This document shows positions 32,853-40,906 of a stretch of 40,906 nucleotides of DNA, one piece after another. Below the pieces are notes generated by a model. That model saw nothing but the letters and a program-made list of their open reading frames with translations, was not told the DNA's origin and searched no databases. Each line of letters begins with the position of its first letter. Position 1 is the first letter of the stretch. The stretch covers positions 1-40,906 of the forward strand of contig CALPON020000009.1 of the NCBI GenBank assembly GCA_943325195.2. Reading direction: 5' to 3'. Origin of the DNA: Sphingobacterium thalpophilum (lineage in GTDB: Bacteria; Bacteroidota; Bacteroidia; B-17B0; Aurantibacillaceae). The position numbers were made by a program, and so were the translations under genes.

Positions 32853-34814
32853 AATTTCCCGCCAGTTTTTCTCAAATGCTGCGTATCCAAAATTTGTTTT
32901 TGCATACTCTTCGGCTGACAGTGCTGTTTTCAGAAGGAGACTGCGGTCAGCAAGAAGCTTTTTAAGGATGCTGCAGAAGTCCTCAACAATTTCTTGTTCC
33001 GTCGTTTTTGTGCTAAGAAATCCGTTGATGCCATACCGAATATGGGTAGGAATATCACCGACACTTGTGGAGAGGGGTGTGCAACGCGCCATCATCCCTT
33101 CCATGAGACTCATAGGAAATCCCTCGGATACCGAACTAATGATACAAAGATGCGCTTGCGCATAAAGTCTCTGTAAGATGGCAGTGTCGGTTATGCTCCC
33201 TATTAATTTTATATTTTCTAAATGTTGGAAGGCTGATCGCTTTTCAATAGGACCTGCCAATGTGAACTGAAGTGGTAAAGCCAGTTCCTGACAAAGCGAC
33301 GCCAGTTGAAAAATCAGATTAACGCGTTTTTCAGAAGTATCTCGTCCTGTATAAAGAATCTGTAGGGTATCCGAATAATTTTTCTCTGGTTCTTGAGCAG
33401 GGGCCTCCACCCCATTCAGGATGAGTTGAAGTCGCTTTTCATCAGAAGGATCCGCGAAGTTTTTTTTATAAAATGAGCGGCAGCGTTCTAGTGTGTTACT
33501 GGAAATAAATATACGTTTATCGCAGCGCAGCCAGGCGCCCAAAGTGCCTTCTGCCTCCTCTTCATTCTTCTCGTAATCGTAATCATGCGTCAGGTCGACC
33601 ACCCTTACCTGCTCACTGAGCAGTGGAATAAGTTCGTCAAAAAAACGATTGTTGGCTCCCAACACCACTGCTTTTTTTTCCTGATGAATTTTAGCAAGGA
33701 TGCGGTATTTATTTTTTTGCGCGAAGAATGGATGGTATAAGCCTGCCGCCATGCGAAGTACTTTTTGTTCTTCACCAAACTGTTCCAGCCAAGGTTGCTG
33801 GTCATTTAAACCAGTTATAAAGACAAAAGGCCTTCGGAAGCTGTTTGCTTTTGTGATTGCTGCATGTACTTTTTCGGCACCTCCCAAATGAGAATAAGGG
33901 AAAAAGAAAAAGTGACGTGAGGTATCCTCCTTCAGTGATTGGCGCAACTGCGCAGACTGCAGCCAGGCTTGGAAGGGATTAATTGTAAAAAGCCATTTGA
34001 TTTGCCGGGCTACTTGTGGCAAAAAAGTGGTCCTGAAATAATAAAATAAATCGCGAGGTACAGAGCTCAAGCTGCGAAGGACAAAGCGGTTTACTTTTAA
34101 TTCCCTCAAAGACTGCGCAAAGAAACGCCACTTCACGAATGCGGATTTAATCTGCGTATGCTGTTTTCTCCGATAGCGGCTGGTGACCGAAGCTGGATGG
34201 ATGCGGTAACGCAGCAAGATTTCATCGGTCTTGATCAGTTCATGTCCGTCGCGGAGCATGCGCAACCACAAATCCCAGTCCTCACTGCCAATTTGCTTTG
34301 CATGATACCGATATTTTTTTAAAACGGCGGTTCTAATTAACACCGTCGGATGCGAAATACAATTGCTGAGGGGCATTTGCTTTCGGATTGCCGAAGAGGT
34401 CCGCGTATCAAAATCCAGCTGCCATTGGTCGCGATCCCGTCCCTCGGGTGTGATGCCCAATATGGGACTCGCCACTAAGGAGGCGGCAGGATGTCGCAGC
34501 AAATAATCCATTTGAATCTTGAGCCTTTCAGGATCAGCTACATCATCATGATCCATCCTCGCAAGCAATTCAGTTTTACAAAGATCGATGCCTTTATTTA
34601 GCGTAGCAATCAAACCCAGATTTTTTTCATTTCGGACCAGGACGATTCTCGCATCATTAAATCCCTTCATCACCGTAAGTGTATCATCGGTGCTGGCATC
34701 ATCAATAACGAGTAAAGTGAAATCTTTAAAGGATTGCTCTAGAATACTGCGCACTGCTTCTGCGAGATAGGGTGCGCCATTGTAGACAGGAAGTAAAACC
34801 GTTATACTGCTCAT
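32844..34814 (-). CDS. GT2-GT4 fusion glycosyltransferase
   Basis: A 656-residue two-domain enzyme. Residues 1-240 are a GT2 (GT-A) domain: ITVLLPVYNGAPYLAEAV at the start, the DDAS loop, and the metal-binding DHDD at 88-91. A linker of roughly 70 residues (RRKQHTQIKSAF to LRQSLKED) follows. Residues 310-656 form a GT4 (GT-B) domain with an HLGGAEK-type opening, LQILYTGRDTSEKRVN, and E-x7-E in EGFPMSLMEGMMA. It could add two sugars in succession. It is the last gene of train B, coupled by a 4-bp overlap to the GT14-like gene, with its end overlapping the convergent GT4 gene. Confidence 0.88.
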   Translation of the reverse strand: MSSITVLLPVYNGAPYLAEAVRSILEQSFKDFTLLVIDDASTDDTLTVMKGFNDARIVLVRNEKNLGLIATLNKGIDLCKTELLARMDHDDVADPERLKIQMDYLLRHPAASLVASPILGITPEGRDRDQWQLDFDTRTSSAIRKQMPLSNCISHPTVLIRTAVLKKYRYHAKQIGSEDWDLWLRMLRDGHELIKTDEILLRYRIHPASVTSRYRRKQHTQIKSAFVKWRFFAQSLRELKVNRFVLRSLSSVPRDLFYYFRTTFLPQVARQIKWLFTINPFQAWLQSAQLRQSLKEDTSRHFFFFPYSHLGGAEKVHAAITKANSFRRPFVFITGLNDQQPWLEQFGEEQKVLRMAAGLYHPFFAQKNKYRILAKIHQEKKAVVLGANNRFFDELIPLLSEQVRVVDLTHDYDYEKNEEEAEGTLGAWLRCDKRIFISSNTLERCRSFYKKNFADPSDEKRLQLILNGVEAPAQEPEKNYSDTLQILYTGRDTSEKRVNLIFQLASLCQELALPLQFTLAGPIEKRSAFQHLENIKLIGSITDTAILQRLYAQAHLCIISSVSEGFPMSLMEGMMARCTPLSTSVGDIPTHIRYGINGFLSTKTTEQEIVEDFCSILKKLLADRSLLLKTALSAEEYAKTNFGYAAFEKNWREILD

Positions 34815-35683
34815 GGTAGCTTTGCATAAATGGTTTCAATGATCTCTGAGTCAACAGCCTCATCAAATTTTCGTGCAAAAAAACCGGGGTGCTCTTCTAC
34901 TCGCGAACTGTCTGTTTTACGGAATACATGGGGATATTCGGGTCCGCTAGACCAATCAATAAAGCGCAGGCAATCGTTAATAATGCGGCTGGCAAAGGGA
35001 GAGTTCAATAAAATAGTCTGAACAACAATTTCATCTGCACAGCGCGTCCACTTAAATTGTTTTAAAAATTTAGGATTGCGGGTGGGATAAGCAGCAACAT
35101 AAGCAGCCATCTCTCGGTTCAAAGTAAACCAATTTGCGCCACCATAGAGCTGAAGCTTTACTTTTCTGCGTAAGCCTAACTTATTCTGAAACAAGTGGAT
35201 AAGAACATTCAGACGATTAAATATAAATCCCAGTTTTTTGGGAAAGGCCAACACCCAAAAGAGTTCCATCCTGTCCAATCCTCCGTTTCCATCCCAATCA
35301 CTTTCTTCAGGAATTTTCTGAAAACTGAGAAATGACTGGTCCGCATGCTTTTCCAGAAACGCATTAAATTCTTTCAGCGGTTTGATGGGTAAGTCCTGTG
35401 CACTGATGAGGCTAATAAAATCATTTCCCTCTTGCCTAATGGCCATGTGCAAAAGTAAAAAGGTCGCAAGAATTTGATTGTAACTCCCCCATTGCACCTG
35501 GTAACGGGAGATGATCTCCATGCCCTCCCGCTTTTTATTTTTTAAAATGAAGGGATGGAATTCTTGGAGTGCTTTTTTGTCGATGTGGATGAAGATTCGA
35601 ACATCTTCAGCCAGCAAATAATCACAGAGCTTTTGCAACTGCGAGGGGTTTTTATGCGCCAATATGAGGAATGCGTGTCTCAT
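34811..35683 (-). CDS. GT14-like (core-2/I-branching) glycosyltransferase
   Basis: A 290-residue protein of the core-2/I-branching beta-1,6-N-acetylglucosaminyltransferase family (GT14 type). Signatures are HAFLILAHKNPSQLQKLCDYL at the N-terminus, IFIHIDKK, the SAQDLPIKPLKEF motif, LYGGANWFTLNREMAAYV, CADEIVVQTILLNSPF, and a C-terminal FARKFDE. Eukaryotic members make branches; bacterial members may be xylosyl- or GlcNAc-transferases, so the exact sugar is open. Its place among chain-building enzymes suggests addition of a side branch. Overlaps of 4 bp on both sides indicate translational coupling. Confidence 0.85.
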   Translation of the reverse strand: MRHAFLILAHKNPSQLQKLCDYLLAEDVRIFIHIDKKALQEFHPFILKNKKREGMEIISRYQVQWGSYNQILATFLLLHMAIRQEGNDFISLISAQDLPIKPLKEFNAFLEKHADQSFLSFQKIPEESDWDGNGGLDRMELFWVLAFPKKLGFIFNRLNVLIHLFQNKLGLRRKVKLQLYGGANWFTLNREMAAYVAAYPTRNPKFLKQFKWTRCADEIVVQTILLNSPFASRIINDCLRFIDWSSGPEYPHVFRKTDSSRVEEHPGFFARKFDEAVDSEIIETIYAKLP

Positions 35684-36555
35684 GCGATTCGAATCCAGTC
35701 CTTACAATAAATATCTTCAGTCTGTGCACTCGGATCCTGAAACCAGGGCTGAGGCGCCATTACCACTTTGGAGGGCGAGGCATTCAGCCAGGCCGCCCAC
35801 CAGCTAAAACTACTGTTGGCAATGATGTGATGCGAACAGCGACTCATGAGATACATTTCTGAGGCGGCATTGCTGAGTTGCACAAATGTCAGTGCTGCTG
35901 TACTGTTGATATTTTCGCGGCACCATGCCAAGTCATCTGAAAAAATATAAAAATGCACGTTTTGAAATTTCGAGCACATCTGATTCATTGCCTTTTGGTA
36001 ATAGGCAGGTGAACAGATACCATGAAAATCACCGGCGCTTTTGTTTTTTACATAGTCCCCTCGACGAATATGAACAGAAATACTTGTTGCTGCAGATAAG
36101 CCTCGCTCTATGCTGCTGGCTTCCACTTTAAACTCTTCTTTGAAATTAAAGACCTCCCTTAGTTTTGCAGCCATTGGCTCGAAATATTTCTCGCATTGCC
36201 AAAAGCCAATCAGTAGCGTATCTTCTCCACAAAAACTCAGCTCTGGATCATATCGGCTGTTTTTCTCTCGAAACACGCTCGGCGCTGGAAGTCCCAATAT
36301 TTTTTTAAATTTTGGAAGGAAGGCCTTCGAGCGCTGCTCATTAAAACGGGAAAGGTCCTTGTCGGAGGCGAATTGTATATCCGCCTTAAACACATTTAAT
36401 TCATAATTCCTTTGGGTGTATCTGCCCGCTGCATCGGTTTCGAGAAAAGATAGGTCTGCCAGTAAAGGTAGTTTATGTCGCGTCGCCAATGTTAAACCGG
36501 CAGCGTACTGAAACATCTGATTACCAAGGCCCCCCATTAATCGCGCAACAATCAT
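35680..36555 (-). CDS. Alpha-1,2-fucosyltransferase-like (GT11)
   Basis: A 291-residue GT11 family member, which normally transfers fucose from GDP-fucose in alpha-1,2 linkage. The N-terminus is MIVARLMGGLGNQMFQYAAG, nearly the family consensus. The donor-binding motif HIRRGDY occurs at 162-168. NSSFSWWAAWLN near the C-terminus is also characteristic. This predicts a fucosylated surface glycan that could mimic host-type epitopes. No GDP-fucose synthesis genes (gmd, fcl) lie in the window. It overlaps both neighbours by 4 bp. Confidence 0.93.
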   Translation of the reverse strand: MIVARLMGGLGNQMFQYAAGLTLATRHKLPLLADLSFLETDAAGRYTQRNYELNVFKADIQFASDKDLSRFNEQRSKAFLPKFKKILGLPAPSVFREKNSRYDPELSFCGEDTLLIGFWQCEKYFEPMAAKLREVFNFKEEFKVEASSIERGLSAATSISVHIRRGDYVKNKSAGDFHGICSPAYYQKAMNQMCSKFQNVHFYIFSDDLAWCRENINSTAALTFVQLSNAASEMYLMSRCSHHIIANSSFSWWAAWLNASPSKVVMAPQPWFQDPSAQTEDIYCKDWIRIA

Positions 36556-37730
36556 TTCTTTTCGGCTAATAATTTGGTATAAAGGTCCTCATACTTTTTA
36601 GCAATGACTTCCCAACTAAAGTGTTTTTTCCACTTATCGAATGCGCGCTCACCCATTTCCTTGCGCTGGGAGGCATTTTGATACACTGATCGCAGTACCT
36701 GAGCGGACTCTTCAATCTTTACAAAACTAAATCCGTTTTGATCGACTGTGGTGGGCAATATGAGGCCCCCACCGGTCCATTTTGCTATTTCCGGTGCATT
36801 GCCGCTGTCAGAAGACAAAAATGGAAGGGCGGCGGCAGCGCACTCAAACAGGACAATTGGCGAACATTCAATATTACTTGGGAACAGAAAGAGGTCGGCT
36901 TGTTTATAAGCGGCCACCGTAAAAGCTCGGTTAAAGTAATTAAAGATAATTCGTTTCTTTCCACGTAAGCGACCCATAAAATAGCGGAGTGCCAGAACTG
37001 GTTCACGCATCCAGTTAAATTTAAAGGCTTCATAATTATTGCCAATCATGAGTAAGGTAGCATTGGTAATACCACTTTTCAGAAAAATGCGGATGGCTTC
37101 ATCATGGCCTTTCCACCCGGAATAAGAGCCCACGTGTAAAATCAGAAAATGGCCTTCTGGTAAATGTAAGTCTTGCCGTACATTTATTTTCTGATCACTC
37201 AGAAACTCATCCTCCCCTGCTCCGTTAGGAATCAGAATGGTTTCCTTGACTTTATTGTCACGCGCAAAATTAATATCGCGGTAATCATCGCTGAGGTAAA
37301 CATTCATGTCGTATCCATGAATGTAAGTCTTCATATCTTCAAAATACTGCTTAAAATCAGGCCAGTATAAGCCTGAATAACCAGTTGGTACTGAAACTTT
37401 CACTGCTTTTATTTGGGTAAGGATGGGTAAGGCCAAATCCGTAGCCCATTGTTGAGCAGCAAAAAATCCAATCACGTCCGCATCATTATTCAAGAGCAAT
37501 TGGACGTAGCGCTGTTCTTCAGACGTCTCCACCTTTTTCGGATTGCCTTCAATTTTAAAGGTTAAAATCTTTACGCCATGATATTCAGTAAAATTTCGCT
37601 CAGGATGAAAACGGGTCAGCACGGTCACTTCATGCCCTGCCTGCACCAGACGTTCAGAGAGTTGCTTTACGACTTCCTGCATTCCTCCCAAAGCGGGATG
37701 ATAAGATTCTACTGCATGGAATATCTTCAT
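36552..37730 (-). CDS. GT4-family glycosyltransferase
   Basis: A 392-residue GT-B enzyme beginning MKIFHAVESYHPALGGMQEV, with the GG loop after the first strand. The first domain includes VPTGYSGLYWPDFKQYFEDM. The nucleotide-sugar domain begins FLILHVGSYSGWKGHDEAI, and E-x7-E is present in IECSPIVLFECAAAALPFLSS. The C-terminus is Lys-rich. It overlaps its neighbours by 4 bp on each side and is therefore part of the coupled train B. Substrate not deducible. Confidence 0.9.
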   Translation of the reverse strand: MKIFHAVESYHPALGGMQEVVKQLSERLVQAGHEVTVLTRFHPERNFTEYHGVKILTFKIEGNPKKVETSEEQRYVQLLLNNDADVIGFFAAQQWATDLALPILTQIKAVKVSVPTGYSGLYWPDFKQYFEDMKTYIHGYDMNVYLSDDYRDINFARDNKVKETILIPNGAGEDEFLSDQKINVRQDLHLPEGHFLILHVGSYSGWKGHDEAIRIFLKSGITNATLLMIGNNYEAFKFNWMREPVLALRYFMGRLRGKKRIIFNYFNRAFTVAAYKQADLFLFPSNIECSPIVLFECAAAALPFLSSDSGNAPEIAKWTGGGLILPTTVDQNGFSFVKIEESAQVLRSVYQNASQRKEMGERAFDKWKKHFSWEVIAKKYEDLYTKLLAEKK

Positions 37731-38725
37731 AAATCAGGTTTCAGGAATAAAAATAACCTTCTCTTTAGTTTTAGAGTAATTTTTTTTAAAAAAGGTAAGC
37801 CTGGTTCGTCTAGCGCGCGCTGAAAAACGCTCCGTCTAAAACTCCTGTATTGCCCCCTTTGTATCTTGTGAATCTCTCCGCTAGGGTCCTTTTCCTTGAA
37901 GAAAAACTCTTTTTGAATCCTGCTCATTACTTTATCAAACAATCTTGTGGCGGACATCGGCGGTGGCAGAAAGCCATAATAGACCGACAAAAATGTCTGC
38001 AACTCCTCATCCCTTAGATCCTTGACATAAAAGCGAATATTCTCGAATGCCTGATTCATGACTCTCAAGCGATAATCGCTGGTGGTTTTGGACATACCCG
38101 AACTCACTTCCCGGTACCGTATAAGAAAATCAGGTAAGTTGCCGATGGCTGCCAGTCTTGCCATGGCAGACCAGAGATGATAGTCCTCAAAATAATCCTG
38201 ACCGCAGTAATAAGGACCCGTTTGACTCAGTAGCGACCGACGAAACATAACAGAACTGTGCACAAATGGATTGTCAAACAACAAAAAGTATTTCAGAGCT
38301 GCTGACGAGGAAGGATGTTGATGGATGCGGCCCGTCTCTTTGTTATGCTCATCCACGATGACCGCAGCAGTGCCAAGTAAGGCCAGTTCTGGATGGGCTT
38401 CTAAAAAATTAAACTGCTTTTCGAAGCGTTCAGGCAAACTGATATCATCATTATCTTGGCGTGCGATGTAATTTCCTTTCGCAATTTTTAAGCCATTGTT
38501 TAGACTTGCAGCAAGTCCTTGGTTGTGCTGCTCAATGATTATAATGCGTTCATCCTTAAATTGTTTGATTACCTCAGAAGATGCATCGGTTGAACCGTCA
38601 TTTATAATAATTAATTCAAAATCCCTGAACGTCTGCTGCAGGATGCTTTCTATTGCCTCCGCCAGAAACGCTTCCGCATTATAGACAGGCAATAGCACAG
38701 AAATCGCTGGAACTTTTAGACTCAT
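37727..38725 (-). CDS. GT2-family glycosyltransferase
   Basis: A 332-residue inverting GT-A glycosyltransferase. ISVLLPVYNAEAFLAEAIES opens the nucleotide-binding fold, INDGST follows, and the metal-binding DNDD lies in IARQDNDDISLPERFEKQ. A later Y-FEDYHLWSAM segment carries the ED-x-x-LW catalytic-base motif common in GT2. The C-terminal 60 residues are basic (LKKITLKLKRRLFLFLK) and may bind the membrane. 4-bp overlaps on both sides. Confidence 0.9.
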   Translation of the reverse strand: MSLKVPAISVLLPVYNAEAFLAEAIESILQQTFRDFELIIINDGSTDASSEVIKQFKDERIIIIEQHNQGLAASLNNGLKIAKGNYIARQDNDDISLPERFEKQFNFLEAHPELALLGTAAVIVDEHNKETGRIHQHPSSSAALKYFLLFDNPFVHSSVMFRRSLLSQTGPYYCGQDYFEDYHLWSAMARLAAIGNLPDFLIRYREVSSGMSKTTSDYRLRVMNQAFENIRFYVKDLRDEELQTFLSVYYGFLPPPMSATRLFDKVMSRIQKEFFFKEKDPSGEIHKIQRGQYRSFRRSVFQRALDEPGLPFLKKITLKLKRRLFLFLKPDL

Positions 38726-39537
38726 GGGTGCAAAAAATTATAGAGTTTACCTCGGCGTTCACTGAGAAAACGCGTCACAAACGTATCGCGTAATAAATAA
38801 TAATTTGTTTTTGTACAGCCGGTCTTATTTTTTTTAGACCATTGGCGAAAGTGCTTATGTATTCTGGATAGTTGCTCTCTGGTGCTCAGGGACTCTGTTC
38901 GTATGCTATTGGCAGAATCATCCCGATAATACAACAAGGGTGTCCCGATGAAATAGAAATCCGTATACAAACTTGCCTGCAGCCAGGCGGCATAATCTTC
39001 TAGGGCTTTTAGGGATGGGCTTTCAGGGAAAGCACCAGACTTTAGAAACAGTGCTTTTTGAATGACAACACTGCTGCAGATAATGACATTGCTTTTAACC
39101 AGTGTCTTAAAATCAATCTGCTGATCTGGTTGAGCCTCGGCGCAATTTTCCGGACTCTTTCCGGGACCGATTATTTTTGCATTCGTGCAAACCGCATGGA
39201 CCTTTTGCTGCTGCAGCGCCGCGATTTGTAGTTCCAATTTCTCAGGCAACCACACATCGTCATTGTCCAGAAAAGCCAGCCATTGGCCTTTTGCGCGCTG
39301 AACACCCTTGTTTCTTGGAATTGCGGGACGGCCATTTCTCCCGCAGTCGAGCCACTGAATCCGATGATCGGCAAAAGCTTGCACAACGCTTCGAGATTCA
39401 TCCTGCGAGCCATCATCACAAATTAAAATCTCGAGAACGGGGTACGTTTGAGCAAGGACACTTTCAATCGCTTGTTTTAAAAACGCAGCCCTGTTATAGT
39501 TTGGGATAATGACCGATATACCGAAATTACTCCGCAA
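38722..39537 (-). CDS. GT2-family glycosyltransferase
   Basis: A 271-residue GT-A enzyme. Characteristic segments are ISVIIPNYNRAAFLKQAIE, CDDGSQDES, WLAFLDNDDVWLPEKLELQ (metal-binding DNDD) and ALEDYAAWLQASLYTDFYF (ED-x-x-W motif). It is shorter than its neighbour and ends RGKLYNFLHP. It overlaps the next gene by 4 bp and the methyltransferase gene by 11 bp. Donor sugar unknown. Confidence 0.9.
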   Translation of the reverse strand: MRSNFGISVIIPNYNRAAFLKQAIESVLAQTYPVLEILICDDGSQDESRSVVQAFADHRIQWLDCGRNGRPAIPRNKGVQRAKGQWLAFLDNDDVWLPEKLELQIAALQQQKVHAVCTNAKIIGPGKSPENCAEAQPDQQIDFKTLVKSNVIICSSVVIQKALFLKSGAFPESPSLKALEDYAAWLQASLYTDFYFIGTPLLYYRDDSANSIRTESLSTREQLSRIHKHFRQWSKKNKTGCTKTNYYLLRDTFVTRFLSERRGKLYNFLHP

Positions 39538-40171
39538 AAGTCAAATCCAGCTGTGTGTTAAACTTTTCCATCCAGACGGCGAGCATGCGCTGTTCGGTTT
39601 CACTGTCATCCACTAGGTAAGCACTCAGATACTGTGCTGCTCCTTTCGCGGCTTCTTCCTTTTTGATGTTTTGTTTTTTTACAGCGTGAATTTCGATATT
39701 AAATGTCCGCTTATACTCGCTTTTGATGACTTCCGTCGTCTCAAAGCCGAAATGCGAAACGATTTCCCGTAACTTCCAATCTGAGTACCCTTCATAATGA
39801 ACGGCCCAGGGCGCTTCCTGACTGCCAAAAATATGACGCAAGCCTACACCTTCGAAACGATGATTATCCCAACGGCTAAAGTTCTTTTTCAAGGTTGTTT
39901 CAAAATCAGGGACCTCGATATGAATGCGGCCACCGGTTTTTAGCCAAGAATTCCAACTGGCCAGATAAGCACAAGCAGAAAAACGCTCAAAATGCTCGAA
40001 CACATGGTGGAGACGCACTTCCTCAATACTGCCGGAAGGATACTTCAATTGGGATATATTATAATATTCATCCGCCACAGAGGTATTCTGCACGGTATGC
40101 TCTGCCGGTGGATAGTCAATATTCCGGTACCCTTCAAGGTATTTCTGGCCGCAACCCAAATGTAATTTCAT
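39527..40171 (-). CDS. SAM-dependent methyltransferase
   Basis: A 214-residue class I methyltransferase-like protein. The SAM-binding loop is MKLHLGCGQKYLEGYRNIDY, with YNISQLKYPSGSIEEVRLHHVFEH as the post-II strand region and WLKTGGRIHIEVPDFE as the motif III region. The protein lies 3 bp downstream of the Wzt-type ATPase gene. In some ABC-dependent O-antigen systems a methyl group caps the chain and signals export, so a capping role is attractive but unproven. A methyltransferase acting on a nucleotide sugar is the main alternative. Confidence 0.85.
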   Translation of the reverse strand: MKLHLGCGQKYLEGYRNIDYPPAEHTVQNTSVADEYYNISQLKYPSGSIEEVRLHHVFEHFERFSACAYLASWNSWLKTGGRIHIEVPDFETTLKKNFSRWDNHRFEGVGLRHIFGSQEAPWAVHYEGYSDWKLREIVSHFGFETTEVIKSEYKRTFNIEIHAVKKQNIKKEEAAKGAAQYLSAYLVDDSETEQRMLAVWMEKFNTQLDLTFAE

Positions 40172-40174
40172 GCT

Positions 40175-40906
40175 TTATTTTCGTCTAATTTCGACATCCA
40201 TTGGATTGAGGATGAGACCACTTTGTGTATTTACTATCCTGTTATTAGCAGCAGTAGCGCCTGCATCGCTAATCGTCATACTTACCACATCATCAATGTA
40301 CTGAAAAGTACGTTCATGCTCACTCAATCCAATCACCAGTTTATAGATACCAGGATTGAGCAATAAATCATTATTTTTAAAGGTAACACAGTACTCCCCC
40401 TTCTCCATTTTAGAGGGCTGTGTCCAACTAGTACGAATTGGCATGTCGAGACTCGAGACAATTCCTAGTCCGAGAATAAAATGTTCAAGTTCGCGCTCCA
40501 CCCGAAAATGTACCCGGGCCTGCCAGAAAGTACCCACTGGAATTTCGTAGACCGTCTCGCCCTGTTCATTTTCTATTTCGACTTTGTAAGCATGGGCTGC
40601 TACTTTTTCAGCGGGCTCAGGAATTTCATAAATCGCCCTACCACCGTCAGCAGATTGCAGATACCGGTTCACGATCTGATCAATGGCGTTCTGTTCAATT
40701 AGTCGGCCCTTCTGTAAAAAAATACCGGTATTGCAAATTTTTTGCACTGCCTGCATACTGTGCGAAACAAACAAAATAGTCTTCCCCTCGCGGTTACTGA
40801 TATCACTCATCTTTCCGATGCATTTCTTTTGAAAGGCCGCATCACCAACAGCAAGGACTTCATCGACAATTAAAATTTCGGGTTCAAGATGCGCAGCAAC
40901 AGCAAA
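40175..40906 (-). CDS. Polysaccharide ABC transporter ATP-binding protein (Wzt-type), partial
   Basis: C-terminal part of an ABC ATPase that runs off the right edge. The frame is open to 40906, so the ATG at 40810 is internal. Reading inward from the edge, ILIVDEVLAVGD is the Walker B and D-loop, and ILFVSHSMQAV has the switch histidine. The ATPase domain ends around NRYLQSADGG. The following ~130 residues are a beta-rich extension of the Wzt C-terminal type (FWQARVHFRV, LGLGIVSSLDMPIRTSW, GEYCVTFKN), which in known systems binds the modified end of the O-polysaccharide. Walker A and signature motif lie outside the window. The cognate permease is expected further right. Confidence 0.92.
   Translation of the reverse strand, partial: FAVAAHLEPEILIVDEVLAVGDAAFQKKCIGKMSDISNREGKTILFVSHSMQAVQKICNTGIFLQKGRLIEQNAIDQIVNRYLQSADGGRAIYEIPEPAEKVAAHAYKVEIENEQGETVYEIPVGTFWQARVHFRVERELEHFILGLGIVSSLDMPIRTSWTQPSKMEKGEYCVTFKNNDLLLNPGIYKLVIGLSEHERTFQYIDDVVSMTISDAGATAANNRIVNTQSGLILNPMDVEIRRK

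Noticed and set aside
40175-40810. A complete 211-residue gene starting at 40810
   Set aside because: The frame is open to the right edge and encodes Walker B upstream of that ATG, so the ATG is internal.

Overview
The window is typical Bacteroidota (Bacteroidetes) chromosome. It encodes three secreted proteins ending in type IX secretion (T9SS) type A sorting domains, a TPR/PD40 envelope protein, a TIGR02757-family protein, and short intergenic regions that repeatedly carry the Bacteroidota -7 promoter box TAnnTTTG. I cannot resolve genus or class. I saw no rRNA, tRNA, CRISPR array, insertion sequence or phage gene.

Left part (1-27.2 kb), housekeeping and envelope. A complete RND efflux operon runs leftward (membrane fusion protein, HAE1-type pump, TolC-like channel; 5521 to 88). 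Next come a TolB/PD40 beta-propeller protein, a six-kelch T9SS cargo, a GT4 glycosyltransferase, a stand-alone pyruvate dehydrogenase E1 beta gene, and a second T9SS cargo with a clear terminator. Then comes the most unusual gene: a protein of about 2,120 residues (12860-19222) with the order TPR, PD40 propeller, carboxypeptidase-regulatory-like domain, a very long helical/coiled-coil region with internal repeats, and three C-terminal SPOR-like modules. A lipoprotein GDPD with altered active-site motifs, htpG, a glycine-rich T9SS cargo with about nine Ig-like repeats, a TIGR02757 protein and an unrecognised lipoprotein follow.

Right part (27.2-40.9 kb), surface polysaccharide. There are two leftward gene trains. 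Train A (31526 to 27233) is GT4, two tandem FemAB/GNAT-like paralogues, a CE4-like deacetylase-fold protein and a hotdog thioesterase. Train B (right edge to 32844) is the C-terminal part of a Wzt-type ABC ATPase, a methyltransferase, two GT2 enzymes, a GT4, a GT11 alpha-1,2-fucosyltransferase-like enzyme, a GT14-like enzyme and a GT2-GT4 fusion. Most junctions are 4-bp ATGA overlaps, so translation is probably coupled. A rightward GT4 gene (31707-32852) sits between the trains. Together these look like an ABC-transporter-dependent O-antigen or capsule locus making a branched, probably fucosylated glycan; train A probably modifies or remodels it. The export permease and the start of the operon lie beyond the right edge.

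The best candidate for something undescribed is the giant TPR-PD40-CRD-coiled-coil-SPOR protein. It has the domain order of the T9SS protein PorE but ends in SPOR modules instead of an OmpA-like domain. The FemAB-FemAB-deacetylase-hotdog cassette is second.
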